Shown piece after piece: positions 9,034-18,345 of a stretch of DNA of 64,000 nt (positions within the stretch are counted from its first letter, which is position 1; each line of letters starts with the position of its first letter). Under the pieces are notes generated by a model. The model saw only the letters and a program-made list of their open reading frames with translations. It did not search any database and was not told where the DNA came from. The position numbers and the translations under genes were made by a program. Source of the DNA: Lysinibacillus sp. FSL K6-0232 (GTDB lineage Bacteria > Bacillota > Bacilli > Bacillales_A > Planococcaceae); NCBI RefSeq assembly GCF_038008325.1, contig NZ_JBBOYW010000001.1, positions 858,001-922,000 on the forward strand, in the 5' to 3' direction.

Positions 9034-10349
9034 ATGATAGAGTATATTGGTCTTTTTGGTAGTTTAGCATTATTAGTTTATTTAACAATGAGAGGCGTTA
9101 ATTTACTTATTTCAGCACCATTAACTGCGTTGATAGCAGCGATCACAAATGGCCTTGCCTTTTTTCCTCAAACAGCTAAAGAGGAGCAAGCCAATTTCTT
9201 AACAAGTTATATGGATGGCTTCACTGGATTTGTTGGGTCATGGTATTTAATGTTTATGGCAGGTGCTATTTTTGGTAAAGTTATGGAAGATACAGGTGCA
9301 GCAGATAGTGTATCTAAATGGATCGTTGAGAAAGTTGGTGTGAAATATGCTGCATATGCAGTTGTGTTAGCAGCAGCGGTACTCACATATGGAGGAGTTT
9401 CTGTTTTTATTGTTGCTTTTTCCGTATACCCAATGGCAATCAGCTTATTTAAACAAGCGAATTTTCCACGACGTTTTATTCCAGCAGCACTTGGTCTAGG
9501 TTCTGTAACTTTTACGATGACATCTGCTGGATCGCCTGAAATTCAAAACTGGATTCCAATACCATATTTAGGTACAACACCATATGCTGGCTGGCAGGTT
9601 AGTATTATTGTAGCTATTTTTATGGGGGTTGGTGGTGCATTATGGTTAAATTGGATGATCAAGCGTGCTGTTAAAAGCGGAGAAGTATTTATTGAACGCT
9701 CAACAGACCCAGTAGTTGATGAAACACGTAAATTGCCAAGTCCAATTCTTAGTCTTCTTCCATTATTAGTTGTACTGGGTATTTCCTTTGCTTTCCATGA
9801 TTCTTTAGGAACATCTGCTTTAATTGTGGCATTAACAAGTGGGTGTATTGTCGCTTATTTAATAAGTTATAAATATTCAAAGTCAATTGGAACAACGTTA
9901 GCAGCAGGGGCGATGGGAGCTATTGTGGCGATTACTAATACAGCGGCTGTTGTAGGCTTTGGCGGAGTAGTAAAAGCAACGCCATCCTTTGTAGCAACAG
10001 TAGATGTGATGACAAATATTCCTGGAAGCCCATTAATTGGCGGTGCTTTAGCAATTGCAGTTATTGCAGGTTTAACAGGTTCAGCATCTGGTGGCCAAAC
10101 GATTGCGATGCCATTACTTGCTCCACATTATATTGAGATGGGTGTAGATACGGAAGCGTTACATCGAACAATTGCTATCGCATCAGGATCACTGGATTCA
10201 TTGCCGCATGGGGCTATGTAGTGACAACCATTAATTCGGTTTGTAATGAGAAGCATAAGGATGCATATCTACCGTTTGGGGCTTTGACAGTTATTATCCC
10301 AATTATAGGTACAATATTAGCTATCGTATTATTCTCGCTAGGCATGTAG
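9034..10349 (+). pseudogene. GntP-family permease, frameshifted near its C-terminus
   Basis: Membrane permease of the GntP family (gluconate/hydroxyacid:H+ symport) with about a dozen hydrophobic segments. The frame opened at 9034 stops at 10221 just after GSLDSLPHGAM. Shifting frame at 10210-10212 continues with GYVVTTINSVCNEKHKDAY and a final transmembrane segment to a stop at 10347-10349, giving about 438 residues, the normal family length. Family members carry PHNG at this point, so one base is missing from the CAT-GG-GGC stretch. The truncated 395-residue product would lack the last helix. A sequencing error in the G-run is as likely as a true mutation. The neighbouring 3-hydroxybutyrate dehydrogenase suggests a hydroxybutyrate-type substrate. 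Confidence 0.8.
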
Positions 10350-10361
10350 GAGGAATATTAT

Positions 10362-11123
10362 ATGAAAGGAAAAACGGTTTTCATTACAGGAGCAGCTCGT
10401 GGTATTGGTCTTTCAATAGCACAAATATTTGCTGAACAGGGTGCGAATGTAGTCATTACAGATAAAGATGATCAGCTTTTAAAAGAGGTGGTTGCACAAA
10501 ATCCTACTTTAACAGCCTATTTATGCGATGTAACAGAAGAAGATGCTATACGTGAGGCGATTGATTGTACAATTGAAAAATTTGCAACCTTAGATATTTT
10601 AATTAACAATGCAGGCTTTCAACATATTTCTCCTATTGAGGATTTTAAGACAGAGATTTTTAAGACAATGCAACAAGTAATGGTCGTTGCACCATTTATC
10701 GCTATGAAATACGCGTTACCTCATATGAAAAAGAACCAATACGGTCGTATTATTAATATGGCATCCATCAATGGCATTATAGGATTTGCTGGTAAGGCTG
10801 GCTACAATGCAGCGAAGCATGGTGTTATTGGCTTAACTAAGGTAGCTGCACTTGAAACGGCAAATGATGGAATCACTGTGAATGCTATTTGTCCAGGGTA
10901 TGTTGATACGGATTTAGTTCGTAATCAGTTTAGAGATTTAGCTAAAACAAGAGGGATTCAAATAGAGGAAGTGCTTGAACAGGTATTATATCCTCTTGTA
11001 CCGCAAAAACGATTGCTTGATATTTCTGAAGTCACAGGGCTTGCCTTATATTTAGCAAGCGATGGAGCGAAGGGGTTAACAGGGCAGGCTATTATTTTAG
11101 ATGGTGGCTATACAGCTCAATAG
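10362..11123 (+). CDS. 3-hydroxybutyrate dehydrogenase (SDR family)
   Basis: Short-chain dehydrogenase of 253 residues. It shows the NAD-binding TGAARGIG (about 9-16), NNAG, the catalytic serine region INMASING and the YNAAK active site (about 150). The sequence is closest in pattern to D-3-hydroxybutyrate dehydrogenases, which oxidise 3-hydroxybutyrate to acetoacetate. It lies 12 bases behind the repaired end of the GntP-family permease, behind AGGAGG, so uptake and oxidation are probably coupled. SDR specificity cannot be proven from sequence alone. Confidence 0.8.
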   Translation: MKGKTVFITGAARGIGLSIAQIFAEQGANVVITDKDDQLLKEVVAQNPTLTAYLCDVTEEDAIREAIDCTIEKFATLDILINNAGFQHISPIEDFKTEIFKTMQQVMVVAPFIAMKYALPHMKKNQYGRIINMASINGIIGFAGKAGYNAAKHGVIGLTKVAALETANDGITVNAICPGYVDTDLVRNQFRDLAKTRGIQIEEVLEQVLYPLVPQKRLLDISEVTGLALYLASDGAKGLTGQAIILDGGYTAQ

Positions 11124-11140
11124 TTTAAGGAGGGAGCATT

Positions 11141-12325
11141 ATGATTCAAACGAAAACAATTTTTACGGTTCATTCACCAGGAACCATTGTTTACGGAAGA
11201 GATTCATTTAAAGAGGTAGGGGTGTATGCCAAAAAGCTAGGAACAAAGGCGCTAATTATTAGTGATCCAATTATGAACAGCCTAGGCTTTGTAGAGCAGT
11301 GTACGACACAATTAAAAATGCAAGGATTGGAAGCGGTTTCGTATTTAGGGGTGACGACTGAGCCTGATGATACATATGTAGCGGAGGGACTTGAGCTATT
11401 GCAAGCAGAGGGCTGCGATATTATTGTATCTGTTGGTGGAGGTAGCTGTATTGACACAGCAAAGGCGATTGCTGTTGTCGCTACAAATGGCGGCTATATA
11501 GGGGATTATATGAAAATGGCAAAGGTTGCAGAGCAGACACCAATTCCACATATCGCTATCCCTACAACGGCAGGTACAGGCTCTGAAGCAACAGATGCAA
11601 CAGTTATTACGAATACAAAGACAGATGTGAAAATGATGATTAAGCAGCCAGCCTTTATGCCAATAGTGGCAATTGTTGATCCTGTCTTAACGGTCACATC
11701 ACCTCCTGCGATTACAGCAGCAACAGGAATTGACGCATTAAGTCATGCCATTGAAAGCTATTTGTCACGTTTAGCACATCCATATTCCGATGTACTTGCA
11801 TTATCTGCAATGGATTTAATCGTCAATAATATTGTAAAGGTCTATGAGCAGGGTGATGATATTGATGCGAGGGAAGCAATGTCATTAGGCTCTATGCAGG
11901 CAGGCTTATCCTTTTCCAATGCTTCTGTCGCATTAGTGCATGGCATGTCACGTCCTATTGGTGCACTGTTCCATGTTCCACATGGTATATCCAATGCAAT
12001 GCTGCTACCTGTTGTTTTAGAATACTCAAAAGGGGCTTGCATTGATCGACTGGCAGATTTAGGGCAATTTTTCTATAAGGCAAAAGAACCTTTATCACAG
12101 GAGGAGCTTGCACATTTAGCGATTATGTCTATTAAGGAAATGTGTAAACATATGAAAATCGGAAATTTACAGCAATGGGGGATAGACAAGCGAGCCTATT
12201 ATGAGGCTATACCGAAAATGGCAGATGATGCACTTGCCAGTGGTAGCCCTGCCAATAATCCAAGAATTCCAACAAAAGAAGAGTTAATGGAGCTTTATAA
12301 AATTGCTTATACGTATATATTTTAA
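11141..12325 (+). CDS. Iron-containing alcohol dehydrogenase
   Basis: Group III (Fe-ADH) dehydrogenase of 394 residues. The nucleotide site GGGSCIDTAKAIA is near residue 100, followed by TTAGTGSEAT (about 145), and metal ligands in TGIDALSHAIE (Asp and His about 200) and HGMSRPIGALFHVPHG (two His about 270-285). It is last in the operon, 17 bases after the hydroxybutyrate dehydrogenase, behind AAGGAGG. A 4-hydroxybutyrate or 1,3-diol type substrate would fit the neighbours, but that is inference. A strong terminator follows at once. Confidence 0.82.
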   Translation: MIQTKTIFTVHSPGTIVYGRDSFKEVGVYAKKLGTKALIISDPIMNSLGFVEQCTTQLKMQGLEAVSYLGVTTEPDDTYVAEGLELLQAEGCDIIVSVGGGSCIDTAKAIAVVATNGGYIGDYMKMAKVAEQTPIPHIAIPTTAGTGSEATDATVITNTKTDVKMMIKQPAFMPIVAIVDPVLTVTSPPAITAATGIDALSHAIESYLSRLAHPYSDVLALSAMDLIVNNIVKVYEQGDDIDAREAMSLGSMQAGLSFSNASVALVHGMSRPIGALFHVPHGISNAMLLPVVLEYSKGACIDRLADLGQFFYKAKEPLSQEELAHLAIMSIKEMCKHMKIGNLQQWGIDKRAYYEAIPKMADDALASGSPANNPRIPTKEELMELYKIAYTYIF

Positions 12326-12354
12326 GAGGCTAGAATATCACTAGCCTCTTTTTA
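12325..12354 (+). terminator. Terminator of the catabolic operon
   Basis: Perfect 9-bp stem AGAGGCTAG / CTAGCCTCT with a 7-base loop and a TTTTTAT tail, starting at the stop codon of the iron alcohol dehydrogenase. Confidence 0.9.
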
Positions 12355-12424
12355 TATGGAAAAATAATAGAGGGAATTTGCAGAATTAATATGACATATT
12401 CGAGCATATATAGTAAAATTACAG

Positions 12425-12438
12425 TGAATAGCCATTCA
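12425..12438. promoter_or_regulatory. FadR-like operator upstream of fadH
   Basis: The inverted repeat TGAAT-AGCC-ATTCA matches the half-sites of the B. subtilis FadR box (TGAATGA...TCATTCA). It lies 24 bases before the fadH start, and in B. subtilis fadH belongs to the FadR fatty-acid regulon. Identity of the binder is inferred from that. Confidence 0.5.
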
Positions 12439-12462
12439 TTTTTAAACAAAGGGGGAAATGGT

Positions 12463-13230
12463 ATGTTGCAGGGGAAAACCATTATTATTACAGGTGGATC
12501 AAGCGGTATGGGGCTTTATATGGCAAAACAGTTTGTGGCTGAAGGTGCAAATGTGGTAATTACAGGACGTAATGAGGAACGCTTAGCTGAAGCTAAAAAG
12601 TTTATTGCCGAGGCTGGATCATCGATTGAAACATTTCAAATGGATGTGCGAGTGCCAGAGCACGCAGAGGCAATGGTAGCATTTGCTGTTGAAAAATTTG
12701 GACAAGTGGATGGGCTTGTGAATAATGCTGCTGGTAATTTTATCGTGCGTGCAGAGGATTTAACACCAAATGGCTGGAAGGCTGTAGTAGATATTGTACT
12801 AAATGGTACATTCTTCTGTTCCTCTGCAATTGGTAAGTATTGGATTGAACAGCAAATAAAAGGGTCTATTGTAAATATGGTAGCCACATATGCTTGGAAT
12901 GCGGGGGCGGGTGTTATTCATTCAGCCGCGGCAAAAGCTGGGGTATTATCCTTAACAAGGACATTGGCTGTGGAGTGGGGGAAACAGTATGGAATTCGCG
13001 TTAATGCTATTGCACCAGGCCCAATTGAACGTACAGGTGGAGCAGATAAGCTTTGGGAGTCAGAGGCGGCTGCTACTCGTACATTGGAATCAGTGCCATT
13101 AGGTCGTATTGGTACACCAGAAGAAATAGCAAATTTAGCAACATTTATCATGTCTGATAAGGCAAGCTATATGAATGGAGAATGTGTCACACTGGATGGT
13201 GGACAGTGGCTAAACCAGTATCCATTCTAA
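12463..13230 (+). CDS. fadH: 2,4-dienoyl-CoA reductase (SDR family)
   Basis: SDR enzyme of 255 residues that reduces 2,4-dienoyl-CoA during oxidation of unsaturated fatty acids. It has the TGGSSGMG cofactor loop and NNAAGNF. The usual YxxxK is replaced by HSAAAKAG: the lysine is kept and the tyrosine is absent, as is normal for dienoyl-CoA reductases. The ATG at 12463 is chosen because the AAAGGGGG ribosome site lies 7 bases before it and the protein then starts MLQGKTIIITGG; the ATG at 12391 has no ribosome site. Gene order (fadH, then darB and ccpC) matches the B. subtilis ykuF region. Confidence 0.88.
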   Translation: MLQGKTIIITGGSSGMGLYMAKQFVAEGANVVITGRNEERLAEAKKFIAEAGSSIETFQMDVRVPEHAEAMVAFAVEKFGQVDGLVNNAAGNFIVRAEDLTPNGWKAVVDIVLNGTFFCSSAIGKYWIEQQIKGSIVNMVATYAWNAGAGVIHSAAAKAGVLSLTRTLAVEWGKQYGIRVNAIAPGPIERTGGADKLWESEAAATRTLESVPLGRIGTPEEIANLATFIMSDKASYMNGECVTLDGGQWLNQYPF

Positions 13231-13292
13231 AATAATTGCATAATGCAGAGCTGGGTTGACGCATACTAAGGGAAAAGAAAGGAGTTTTGCCG

Positions 13293-13532
13293 ATGGATAT
13301 GTGGTTAATACCAGCTCTTATTGCAATTGTTATTATTGCTGCAATTTCGTTTGTATCGACATTAAAAATTGCAAAAATGACGTCTAAACGAAAATCAGAA
13401 AATGATACACCTATTTCAGAAACAGTTGAAGAATATGCAACAATGTTAAATCCAATTGTATGGGTGTATGCGATTTTTTTACTTTTTTTAGGGATTATGA
13501 TTTTTTATTATTGGAGTAAGGCTGGCTATTAG
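13293..13532 (+). CDS. Small two-helix membrane protein, unknown function
   Basis: A 79-residue protein with hydrophobic segments near residues 4-24 and 55-74 separated by a charged, Lys/Ser/Glu-rich linker, which predicts a membrane hairpin. The ATG at 13293 is preferred over the TTG at 13287 because GAAAGGAG ends 8 bases before it. It lies 60 bases after fadH in the same direction and is probably cotranscribed. No family recognised. Confidence 0.7.
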   Translation: MDMWLIPALIAIVIIAAISFVSTLKIAKMTSKRKSENDTPISETVEEYATMLNPIVWVYAIFLLFLGIMIFYYWSKAGY

Positions 13533-13547
13533 ATAGTGATAAACAAT

Positions 13548-13612
13548 CCTCATTTCAGTGGTGAAATAATTGTAAAAAAATGGAACATCACTGAATGAGG
13601 ATATATGTAGTT
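13548..13612 (+). terminator. Long hairpin after the small membrane protein gene
   Basis: Imperfect inverted repeat ATCCTCATTTCAGTGGTG / CATCACTGAATGAGGAT with a loop of about 20 bases and a nearby TTTTTG. It probably ends the fadH transcript; the T-run is a few bases away from the stem. Confidence 0.5.
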
Positions 13613-13751
13613 TTTGTTGAAGCTGCTCAAATAATTCATTGTTCCTGAAAAACTCTTCTCGTCCTGACCATGGTCATAGATAGAAAAACTATGATATGAT
13701 GAAGGAGAAGGACTGTTCTGCATAGTGAGGACAGAAAAGGAGAAGAAGTTC

Positions 13752-14192
13752 ATGATTTCAACTAACAGCAAAGACTTATTAGCAATGCCAATTAGTGATT
13801 TTATCATTTCCTCTGAAAAAGTCGCGCATGTACAAAGCGGAAATAGCGCTGAACATGCACTCCTTGTACTAACACGTACAGGGTATTCGTCCATACCTGT
13901 CCTAGATTTGAAATATCGACTTCAAGGTTTACTTAGCATAAAAATGATAACAGAAGCAATTCTTGGACTTGAACATATTGAGTATGAGAAGTTACCAGAT
14001 ATTAAAGTTGACACTATTATGGAAAAAGAAATCGCTGTCATAAAGTTAACGGACACATTCCAGCGTGCTTTAGATTTAGTGATTAACCACGCCTTTTTAT
14101 GTGTAGTGGACGAAGATGGAACATTTGCAGGGATATTAACAAGACGTGTTATTTTAAAACAGTTGAAAAAGCATATCTATCAAAAAGAGTAA
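13752..14192 (+). CDS. darB: CBS-domain c-di-AMP-binding protein DarB (CbpB)
   Basis: A 146-residue protein of two CBS motifs, recognisably the B. subtilis YkuL/DarB sequence (KVAHVQ.GN..EHALLVLT.TGY.SIPVLD, and TRRV.LK.L.KHI at the C-terminus). In B. subtilis, DarB binds c-di-AMP and, when unliganded, stimulates the (p)ppGpp synthetase Rel and pyruvate carboxylase. The ATG at 13752 is taken as the start because AAAAGGAG precedes it and the protein then begins like DarB (MIS); the GTG at 13725 lies inside the upstream region. ccpC follows, as in B. subtilis. Confidence 0.93.
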   Translation: MISTNSKDLLAMPISDFIISSEKVAHVQSGNSAEHALLVLTRTGYSSIPVLDLKYRLQGLLSIKMITEAILGLEHIEYEKLPDIKVDTIMEKEIAVIKLTDTFQRALDLVINHAFLCVVDEDGTFAGILTRRVILKQLKKHIYQKE

Positions 14193-14257
14193 TAGTTTAA
14201 GAGGGCGCTCAGATGTCAATCATGAGGCTCTCTTTGCTTGTATTGGAGGTTTATAAT

Positions 14258-15148
14258 TTGATGGCAACAGAGGCAGAGATTTTAAAAATTCTTGCTGAGG
14301 AACGCAATATGCGGAAAGCGGCAGAGCGTCTATTTTTATCCCAACCAGCCCTTTCGCAACGCCTACAAACGATTGAAAAGGACTGGGGTGCACAGCTTTT
14401 TATTCGTTCACAAAAAGGCTTAACTGCTACACCTGCTGGCGAACAGGTTATTGCATATGCAAAGGAAATACTAGCGAAAAAAGAGGAAATTTACGAAACG
14501 ATTCAAGCCTTAACAACGAGGGTCAATGGAACATTAAAAATTGCTTGTGCATCTATTGTTGGTCAGAACTGGCTACCTAAAATATTGAAGGATTTTGTTA
14601 TGAAATATCCTGATGCCAAAATATCGCTTATGACTGGTTGGAGCTCTGAAATTGTTAGGGCTCTTTATGATGGTGAGGCACATGTGGGTATTGTACGTGG
14701 GCAGGTTGACTGGAAGGGAGAAAAAATACACCTTTTTAGGGATACACTTTATTTAGTAGATAAGGAATTGAATACAATTGAAGATGTACTAACAACAGAA
14801 CGTCCCTTTATTCAATATAAAAGCGATTCCAATTATTATCAGGAAATCCAGCAATGGTGGCAGCAGCATTTTGCTTCAAATCCACGAAAGCAAATATTAG
14901 TGGATCAAATCGAAATTTGTAAACAAATGGCTTTAAATGGAACTGGCTATGCTATACTGCCTTCTATCACATTAAATGACGATGACCATATTCATAAAAT
15001 TCCATTAACAAACAATGAAAAGGAATTTGGCATTACGCGAGATACTTGGCTAATTGGCTATGAGTCATCCTTTGAATTAAGACAGGTTGAAGCATTTGTT
15101 GAAGTAGTACAAGATCACGCGCGTTGTTTATTTGACTACACAAAATAA
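14258..15148 (+). CDS. ccpC: LysR-family regulator CcpC
   Basis: A LysR regulator with the N-terminal winged helix ending in NMRKAAERLFLSQPALSQRL, nearly identical to CcpC, which represses citrate synthase and aconitase genes in response to citrate. The C-terminal LysR substrate domain follows from about residue 90. TGGAGGT at 14244-14250 points to the TTG at 14258 or the ATG at 14261, not the upstream ATG at 14213; the TTG start has the better 7-base spacing and matches the length of the B. subtilis N-terminus. Position after darB is as in B. subtilis. Confidence 0.9.
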   Translation: MMATEAEILKILAEERNMRKAAERLFLSQPALSQRLQTIEKDWGAQLFIRSQKGLTATPAGEQVIAYAKEILAKKEEIYETIQALTTRVNGTLKIACASIVGQNWLPKILKDFVMKYPDAKISLMTGWSSEIVRALYDGEAHVGIVRGQVDWKGEKIHLFRDTLYLVDKELNTIEDVLTTERPFIQYKSDSNYYQEIQQWWQQHFASNPRKQILVDQIEICKQMALNGTGYAILPSITLNDDDHIHKIPLTNNEKEFGITRDTWLIGYESSFELRQVEAFVEVVQDHARCLFDYTK

Positions 15149-15152
15149 AATA

Positions 15153-15196
15153 GGCTGCCCAAAAAGTTGATGGACATCAATTTTTCGGGCAGTCTT
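15153..15196 (+). terminator. Terminator of ccpC
   Basis: Long inverted repeat GGCTGCCCAAAAAGTTGATG / CATCAATTTTTCGGGCAGTC with a two-base loop and a short T-stretch, 5 bases after the ccpC stop. Confidence 0.75.
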
Positions 15197-15315
15197 GTTT
15201 ATGATGCTGCAAAATTTTTCATTACTGCTGAAAGAAAATTGTATCATAATAACCAAGAGAATGTTCTACATAATAAGCTGTTAAAGAAACTTTTGGTCAT
15301 GTAGAGATTGTTATT

Positions 15316-15654
15316 ATGACATTGTATTTGAGTGAAGTAGCAAAGGGTATGGTTGATTTGGAGGAAGCTAAAAAAAGAGGAAAGGAGTAATTTGAAACGG
15401 AGAAAGTATATAGCTTATTAGAAAAGGTGTATGGAGAAATGCAGGAAGTAAAAGCGAAGTGCAAGAATTAAAAGGAAAAGTTGATAATATCGAAAAAAAT
15501 GAATAGTCATTTCACAGGGATTGGCAAGAAATTTGAAGAGGTTGATGAATTGCGAAATCACGCTAATAAAGAGATGAGAGAAAGATTGGATTATGTTACA
15601 TTAAAAATTGCAGAAAATGAGAAAGATATTATGTTTATACGCTACAATGAATAG
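15316..15654 (+). pseudogene. Decayed small coiled-coil protein gene
   Basis: Reading from the ATG at 15316 gives MTLYLSEVAKGMVDLEEAKK, then an in-frame stop at 15388, then FETEKVYSLLEKVYGEMQEVK. A one-base loss near 15451 shifts the frame to SEVQELKGKVDNIEKNE with another stop. A third piece opens at 15499 and ends KIAENEKDIMFIRYNE at 15654. The heptad-like Glu/Lys/Leu spacing and the ENEKDI..IRYN ending resemble small coiled-coil proteins common in Lysinibacillus and Bacillus. Two stops and a frameshift indicate a dead gene; the last 51-codon piece might still be read but has no good ribosome site. Confidence 0.55.
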
Positions 15655-15954
15655 ATTATTGTAGAGGTATGCTGACAGCGCAAAGATGGGCGTGCTTTGC
15701 AGAGAAAACACTGTTTAAAAGGCATTCATCTCTTGCTTGACATGTCAGGTAGCAAAGCATTCGAAATGAAGGGCTTGAATAGGAAGTAAATTCCTTTCAA
15801 GCCTTTTGTTTTTAGGCGAACTATAGTCGAGGTCTATTGCTTAATTCTTAAGAGTTTATGAATATTCATGAAGATAGCGTAAGAAATGGAACAAAACACA
15901 ATAGAAATCGTATAATTATGTAACCATCTATTTACATAAAGAGGAGTTGAGCAT
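15655..15954 (+). other. Intergenic stretch with a hairpin and a probable promoter
   Basis: No gene seen. It holds a terminator-like hairpin at 15771-15811 and a TATAAT at 15911-15916 that may be the -10 box for the envelope cluster starting at 15955; the matching -35 is poor. Confidence 0.4.
15771..15811 (+). terminator. Rho-independent terminator
   Basis: Inverted repeat GGCTTGAATAGGAA / TTCCTTTCAAGCC with a short loop, followed by TTTTGTTTTT. It isolates the decayed gene from the downstream cluster. Confidence 0.75.
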
Positions 15955-18345
15955 TTGAAAAAGATAAACATAACGGCACTGACCTTATTCATAATGATGA
16001 TCATTAGCTTGATTATGCCTTTAACAGAGGTACATGCGGCTGCAACATTAGAGGTGAAGGCAACAGCCGGTATATCGGGGAAAGCTAAACATCAAACAGC
16101 ACTGCCATTACAGGTGACGATCAAAAATAATGGCGAGGATTTTTCGGGAGATATGGCTATTAATGCTGCTTATTCATATGAGATTGCATCAGCATATGTT
16201 GTGCCGATTGATTTAGCAGCAGGTGAGGAAAAAACATTTACATTCTACTTAGATGGCACTAACTATGGTTATAACAGTGGCGATTTATTGGCCTTTTATC
16301 GTGGTGGCATTGAAAAGGGTGAAAAGGTGGAATATAAAGGGACTAAACAGTTACAAACAAATACTTTAGACCCTACCTCCATATTCATTTATACATTAAC
16401 AGATAAAAGTGATCGTCTATCGGGGTATTTACAGTTAACATCATTTGCCCCACAGAATGATTTGGAAGTATTTCATCTTAATCAACTAGAAAATTATACG
16501 TTTCCAGAGAACGCACAAGGGCTAGCGATGGCAAATATTATAGTCGTTGATGAAGTAGCAATTGCTGATTTAACGCAAAAGCAGCAGGAGGCTTTACTAG
16601 GCTGGGTGCAGGATGGTGGTACGTTGCTATTAGGTGGAGCTGAACAGGTGAATGCAACAGCAGGTATTTTCCAACAATATTTACCACTTTCTTTATCACC
16701 AGAAATGACAACTGTTACTGCTGAAACATTAACAAAATTAACAGGTGGCGGTACTTTTACACAGCCAGCTTCAATGTATACAGCAACAAATAATGAAGGC
16801 AGTACACCAGTATTAACAGATAATGATACGATTTTAGCATCAAAGACAAAAGTCGGCAGTGGGGAAATTGTGCAAACAGCCTTTTCTTTAGGTGATCAAC
16901 CGCTGGCATCTATGGATGGCTATACCGCATTAATCGCCAAAGTGGTGAATCTTCAAAGCATTTCTCAGCAAGGAGCGATGATGCAGGGGCAGCCTCCGCT
17001 TGAGCGCATGTCCTATGAGCTACGTGATGTCAATGAATTATTCCCATCCTTTGAAGTATCTGTGAGCTATATGCTAATTGTTATTATTCTTTATATTTTA
17101 ATTATCGGGCCAGTTCTTTATATTGTGCTGAAAAAAATGGACAAGCGTGAGCATGCATGGTGGATTATTCCATCATTATCCATTGTTATATCAATTGCTC
17201 TCTTTATTATTGGTGCGAAAGATCGGATTGTTCAGCCACAGGTTCAACAAACAGCCTTTTACAAGGTCAATGAGGATAGCAGTGTGAATGGTTATTATTT
17301 AGCCTCTATTTTAACAAATCGTAGTGGGAATTTTGTTGTGCAAGCAGATCAACAAACAACTGCGGTTGCCACAAGAAAATCTATTGATATGACAGGCAAT
17401 ATGAGCAGTTTACAAGATCACTCATATATAAAAGAGCATGCCAATGGTTCAACATTAACATTGCGTGATTTAAGCTATTGGTCTGTTCAATCATTTGGCG
17501 GAAAAACATCCGCACAAAATATTGGCAAAATGGATATTGATATTACGTTAAAAAATAACAAGCTAACAGGTACAGTTAAAAATAACTTCCCGTTTACCTT
17601 AAAGGATGTCACATTAATTTCTGGTACAAAAGAAGTTAATCTAGGGGATATTCAAGCAAATGATACATTACAGGTGAACAAGGAATTTAAAACAACGATT
17701 TTGCAAAGCCCAGCTACATTTAATAATTATAATTATAGCTATCCAAGGAAAAAGGATGAGGTTGATCCGCTGCGTATTGAGCGAATGAAATCATTAGCAG
17801 TATCTCTTGTAGCAAATGATAAACAGCCAGCGCTTATAGCTTGGGCAGATCAGACGATTACAGGGGTTGAGCTGGAAACAAGTGCAAACATGTCACCAAT
17901 TACAATGCTAATTCAACCATTTAAAGGAAATAATGAACTGTCAGGACCATTTACAATGAAGCGTAATAACTTTACGTATACCGTAAATTCATTATCAACA
18001 AGTGGCTATGCTGATCAAATAGATGGAGAGTTAAACCAATGGCATTTATCAGAGGGAGCGCATGAAGTAACGATTACGATGCCAGAGCAATTTATGGCTA
18101 GTGTGGAAACATTGAATGAGCTAACAATTGCAAATAAGGATGTGCAATATATGCAGCTATCACTGTGGAATAATGAAACAAATGCCTATGAGCCATTAGT
18201 CGATACTAAGCAAGTGCTGACAGAGCAAATCTCAACGTATTTTAATGCAGAGGGCGAGCTACGAATTGAAGTGCAATATAGACAAAATCCAGCTGGAGGA
18301 CCAACAAAATTACCAGATATAGAGCTGAAAGGAGTGGCAAAATAA
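15955..18345 (+). CDS. Secreted/membrane protein of an ABC-MoxR cluster, unknown function
   Basis: A 796-residue protein with a signal peptide (KK, hydrophobic core, cleavage near VHA-AAT at about 28), a beta-rich extracytoplasmic region to about 365, two transmembrane helices (about 370-395 and 405-425) and a second large extracytoplasmic region. It contains no enzyme motif that I recognise. It starts at TTG behind GAGGAG and its stop overlaps the start of the ABC ATPase gene by one base, so it is probably a partner of that transporter. It is the first gene of an eight-gene run. Confidence 0.8.
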   Translation: MKKINITALTLFIMMIISLIMPLTEVHAAATLEVKATAGISGKAKHQTALPLQVTIKNNGEDFSGDMAINAAYSYEIASAYVVPIDLAAGEEKTFTFYLDGTNYGYNSGDLLAFYRGGIEKGEKVEYKGTKQLQTNTLDPTSIFIYTLTDKSDRLSGYLQLTSFAPQNDLEVFHLNQLENYTFPENAQGLAMANIIVVDEVAIADLTQKQQEALLGWVQDGGTLLLGGAEQVNATAGIFQQYLPLSLSPEMTTVTAETLTKLTGGGTFTQPASMYTATNNEGSTPVLTDNDTILASKTKVGSGEIVQTAFSLGDQPLASMDGYTALIAKVVNLQSISQQGAMMQGQPPLERMSYELRDVNELFPSFEVSVSYMLIVIILYILIIGPVLYIVLKKMDKREHAWWIIPSLSIVISIALFIIGAKDRIVQPQVQQTAFYKVNEDSSVNGYYLASILTNRSGNFVVQADQQTTAVATRKSIDMTGNMSSLQDHSYIKEHANGSTLTLRDLSYWSVQSFGGKTSAQNIGKMDIDITLKNNKLTGTVKNNFPFTLKDVTLISGTKEVNLGDIQANDTLQVNKEFKTTILQSPATFNNYNYSYPRKKDEVDPLRIERMKSLAVSLVANDKQPALIAWADQTITGVELETSANMSPITMLIQPFKGNNELSGPFTMKRNNFTYTVNSLSTSGYADQIDGELNQWHLSEGAHEVTITMPEQFMASVETLNELTIANKDVQYMQLSLWNNETNAYEPLVDTKQVLTEQISTYFNAEGELRIEVQYRQNPAGGPTKLPDIELKGVAK

